From Fluviicola sp. (lineage in GTDB: Bacteria; Bacteroidota; Bacteroidia; Flavobacteriales_D; Crocinitomicaceae): a stretch of DNA of 64,000 nucleotides. The notes below the pieces were generated by a model, which did no database searches, was not told where the DNA came from, and worked only from the letters and a program-made list of their open reading frames with translations. The position numbers and the translations under genes are program-made. Positions within the stretch are counted from its first letter, which is position 1. Every line of letters starts with the position of its first letter. The DNA lies in contig NVXV01000004.1 in assembly GCA_002734085.1 (NCBI GenBank), positions 162,997 through 226,996 on the forward strand, in the 5' to 3' direction. Positions 62,309-64,000 of this stretch are shown here, one piece after another.

Positions 62309-64000
62309 ATGGCAAAAGGAAACGTTTTAAAAGAAAAAAACAAGAAAAGTTCTAAGAAATCCACTAAAAGTAAAGAGGGTTTTAAACTATCTGGACTTTA
62401 CTCGAAAATAGACAAGCGTAAAGCAAAGTCTATTTCTGGCTCTATTTTGTTATTGTTTTCAATCTATTTATTTATTGCTTTTACCTCCTACCTTTTCACT
62501 TGGAAGTCTGATCAAAACTTGATTTTACAAACAAGCTTTTTTGATTTTATGTTCGGAGATACAGATGTACCAGTGTCAAATTGGCTCGGTAAATTTGGGG
62601 CTTGGGTGTCACATATTTTCATTTACAAATGGTTTGGTGTGGCTTCTTTTGCATTTAGCTTTTTATTTTTTATTACTGGAACACGTTTATTGCTCAATAT
62701 TCGATTGTTACCATTAAGAAGAACACTTGGAATTGGTTTGGTTGGAATTATTTGGTCGTCTATCTTCCTGGGACTCTTTTCTGCAAACGTTAATTATTTA
62801 GGTGGAACTTTTGGTTTTATTACAAACGAATGGCTGACTGCAAGTTTTGGTGGATTCGGTGCATTTTTACTCGTGCTCGTAATATTATTTGTTGCTGTGG
62901 TTATTCTTTTCAATCCTGATTTCAAGGCTTTGTTTGACAAATTTTTATCCAGAAAAGAAAGTTCAGATGAGAATGATGAAGCCGAAAACAGTTTGTCGGT
63001 CGAAGACATCAATATTGTCAATACCATAGATGAAGATGAAATCAAGGAGGAAGACGATCCTGTAGAAATTGATTTTGATAATGACGATGATGATGAAAAC
63101 GAAGATGACTCAACTTTAGAAATTGACGATGATGATGATGACTCTTCTGAAAAAGAGGACAATGATGAAGAGGATAGTAGTGATGAAGAATTTTCTGTCG
63201 AGGTTGCTCCTGAAGAGAAAGAGTTGTCTGAATCAGATTTAAACAAAAAATTAGAAGAATTCGGAGCATATGATCCAAAACTAGACTTAGCAAGTTACAC
63301 CTTACCTCCTATCGATTTGTTACAGAAATTTGAATCTACAAAAGGTGGTGTAGACAAGGAAGAGTTAGAAGGGAATAAAAATAAAATTGTTGAGACTTTA
63401 GCGCATTATAAAATTGAAATCTCGAAAATAAAAGCGACAATTGGACCAACAGTTACATTGTATGAAATCATTCCAGCTCCAGGTGTGCGTATTTCAAAAA
63501 TAAAAAACCTAGAGGATGATATTGCTTTGAGTTTAGCCGCACTTGGAATCCGAATCATTGCTCCTATCCCAGGAAAAGGAACTATTGGAATTGAAGTTCC
63601 AAATAGTAAGCCTGAAATTGTTAGTATGCGTTCTTTGATCGCTTCTGAAAAATTCCAGAATTCAGACGCTGAGCTACCTATTGTTTTAGGAAAGACAATT
63701 ACCAATGAAACGTTCTTGTTTGATCTGACAAAAATGCCTCACTTGCTTGTAGCTGGAGCGACAGGACAAGGTAAATCAGTTGGTTTAAATGCAATTCTAA
63801 TTTCACTACTTTACAAAAAACATCCTGCTCAGGTAAAATTTGTCTTAATTGATCCTAAAAAAGTTGAATTAACGCTTTATAATAAAATTGAACGCCACTT
63901 TTTAGCAAAACTTCCAGGTGAAGAAGAGCCGATTATTACTGATACGTCAAAAGTTGTAAACACACTTAATTCACTCTGTGTTGAGATGGATGAAAGATAT
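62309..64000 (+). CDS. ftsK: FtsK/SpoIIIE DNA translocase (3' end beyond window)
   Basis: ATG 62309 open to window end; N-terminal TM segments, acidic linker, LLVAGATGQGKSVGLNAILISLLY Walker A; absent from ORF track because no stop in window. Confidence 0.93.
   Translation, partial: MAKGNVLKEKNKKSSKKSTKSKEGFKLSGLYSKIDKRKAKSISGSILLLFSIYLFIAFTSYLFTWKSDQNLILQTSFFDFMFGDTDVPVSNWLGKFGAWVSHIFIYKWFGVASFAFSFLFFITGTRLLLNIRLLPLRRTLGIGLVGIIWSSIFLGLFSANVNYLGGTFGFITNEWLTASFGGFGAFLLVLVILFVAVVILFNPDFKALFDKFLSRKESSDENDEAENSLSVEDINIVNTIDEDEIKEEDDPVEIDFDNDDDDENEDDSTLEIDDDDDDSSEKEDNDEEDSSDEEFSVEVAPEEKELSESDLNKKLEEFGAYDPKLDLASYTLPPIDLLQKFESTKGGVDKEELEGNKNKIVETLAHYKIEISKIKATIGPTVTLYEIIPAPGVRISKIKNLEDDIALSLAALGIRIIAPIPGKGTIGIEVPNSKPEIVSMRSLIASEKFQNSDAELPIVLGKTITNETFLFDLTKMPHLLVAGATGQGKSVGLNAILISLLYKKHPAQVKFVLIDPKKVELTLYNKIERHFLAKLPGEEEPIITDTSKVVNTLNSLCVEMDERY

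Noticed and set aside
62794-63705. Antisense ORFs 62794..63246 (Ser-rich), 63042..63293 and 63406..63705
   Set aside because: Antisense to the truncated ftsK; the Ser-rich product is the mirror of its Asp/Glu-rich linker.

Overview
AT-rich Bacteroidota chromosomal window (Flavobacteriales-like: T9SS C-terminal sorting domains, PD40/OmpA proteins, TTG-N19-TAnnTTTG-type promoters). Most of it is housekeeping or envelope genes: rnpB, queE, icmF, DAHP synthase/chorismate mutase, ABC-F, trxB, two M16 peptidases, argS, arginase and a truncated ftsK. The accessory region (about 9.6-21.7 kb) carries a complete type II-C CRISPR-Cas9 locus. It has 27 repeats of 47 bp (the first degenerate) and 26 spacers of 29-30 nt, then cas1-cas2 on +, and a convergent HIRAN-domain gene plus cas9 unit on -. 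A recognisable tracrRNA is divergent from the HIRAN gene. Downstream lie an IS30-family transposase, a candidate promoter-sRNA-terminator unit, a 21-bp minisatellite and a MazF/PemK-type toxin-antitoxin pair. The most notable signals outside the CRISPR core are: (i) a textbook Trp-Trp leader-peptide attenuator upstream of DAHP synthase/chorismate mutase, (ii) the HIRAN gene apparently co-transcribed with cas9 behind a perfect inverted repeat, (iii) promoter-like elements with N19 spacing in the CRISPR repeats, tracrRNA and cas1, (iv) about 50-bp inverted repeats flanking a GxxExxY gene with one in-frame stop, and (v) near-identical repeats starting at the stop codons of a four-helix-bundle gene and the adjacent ABC-F gene. 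All calls come from reading the sequence; no database searches were run.
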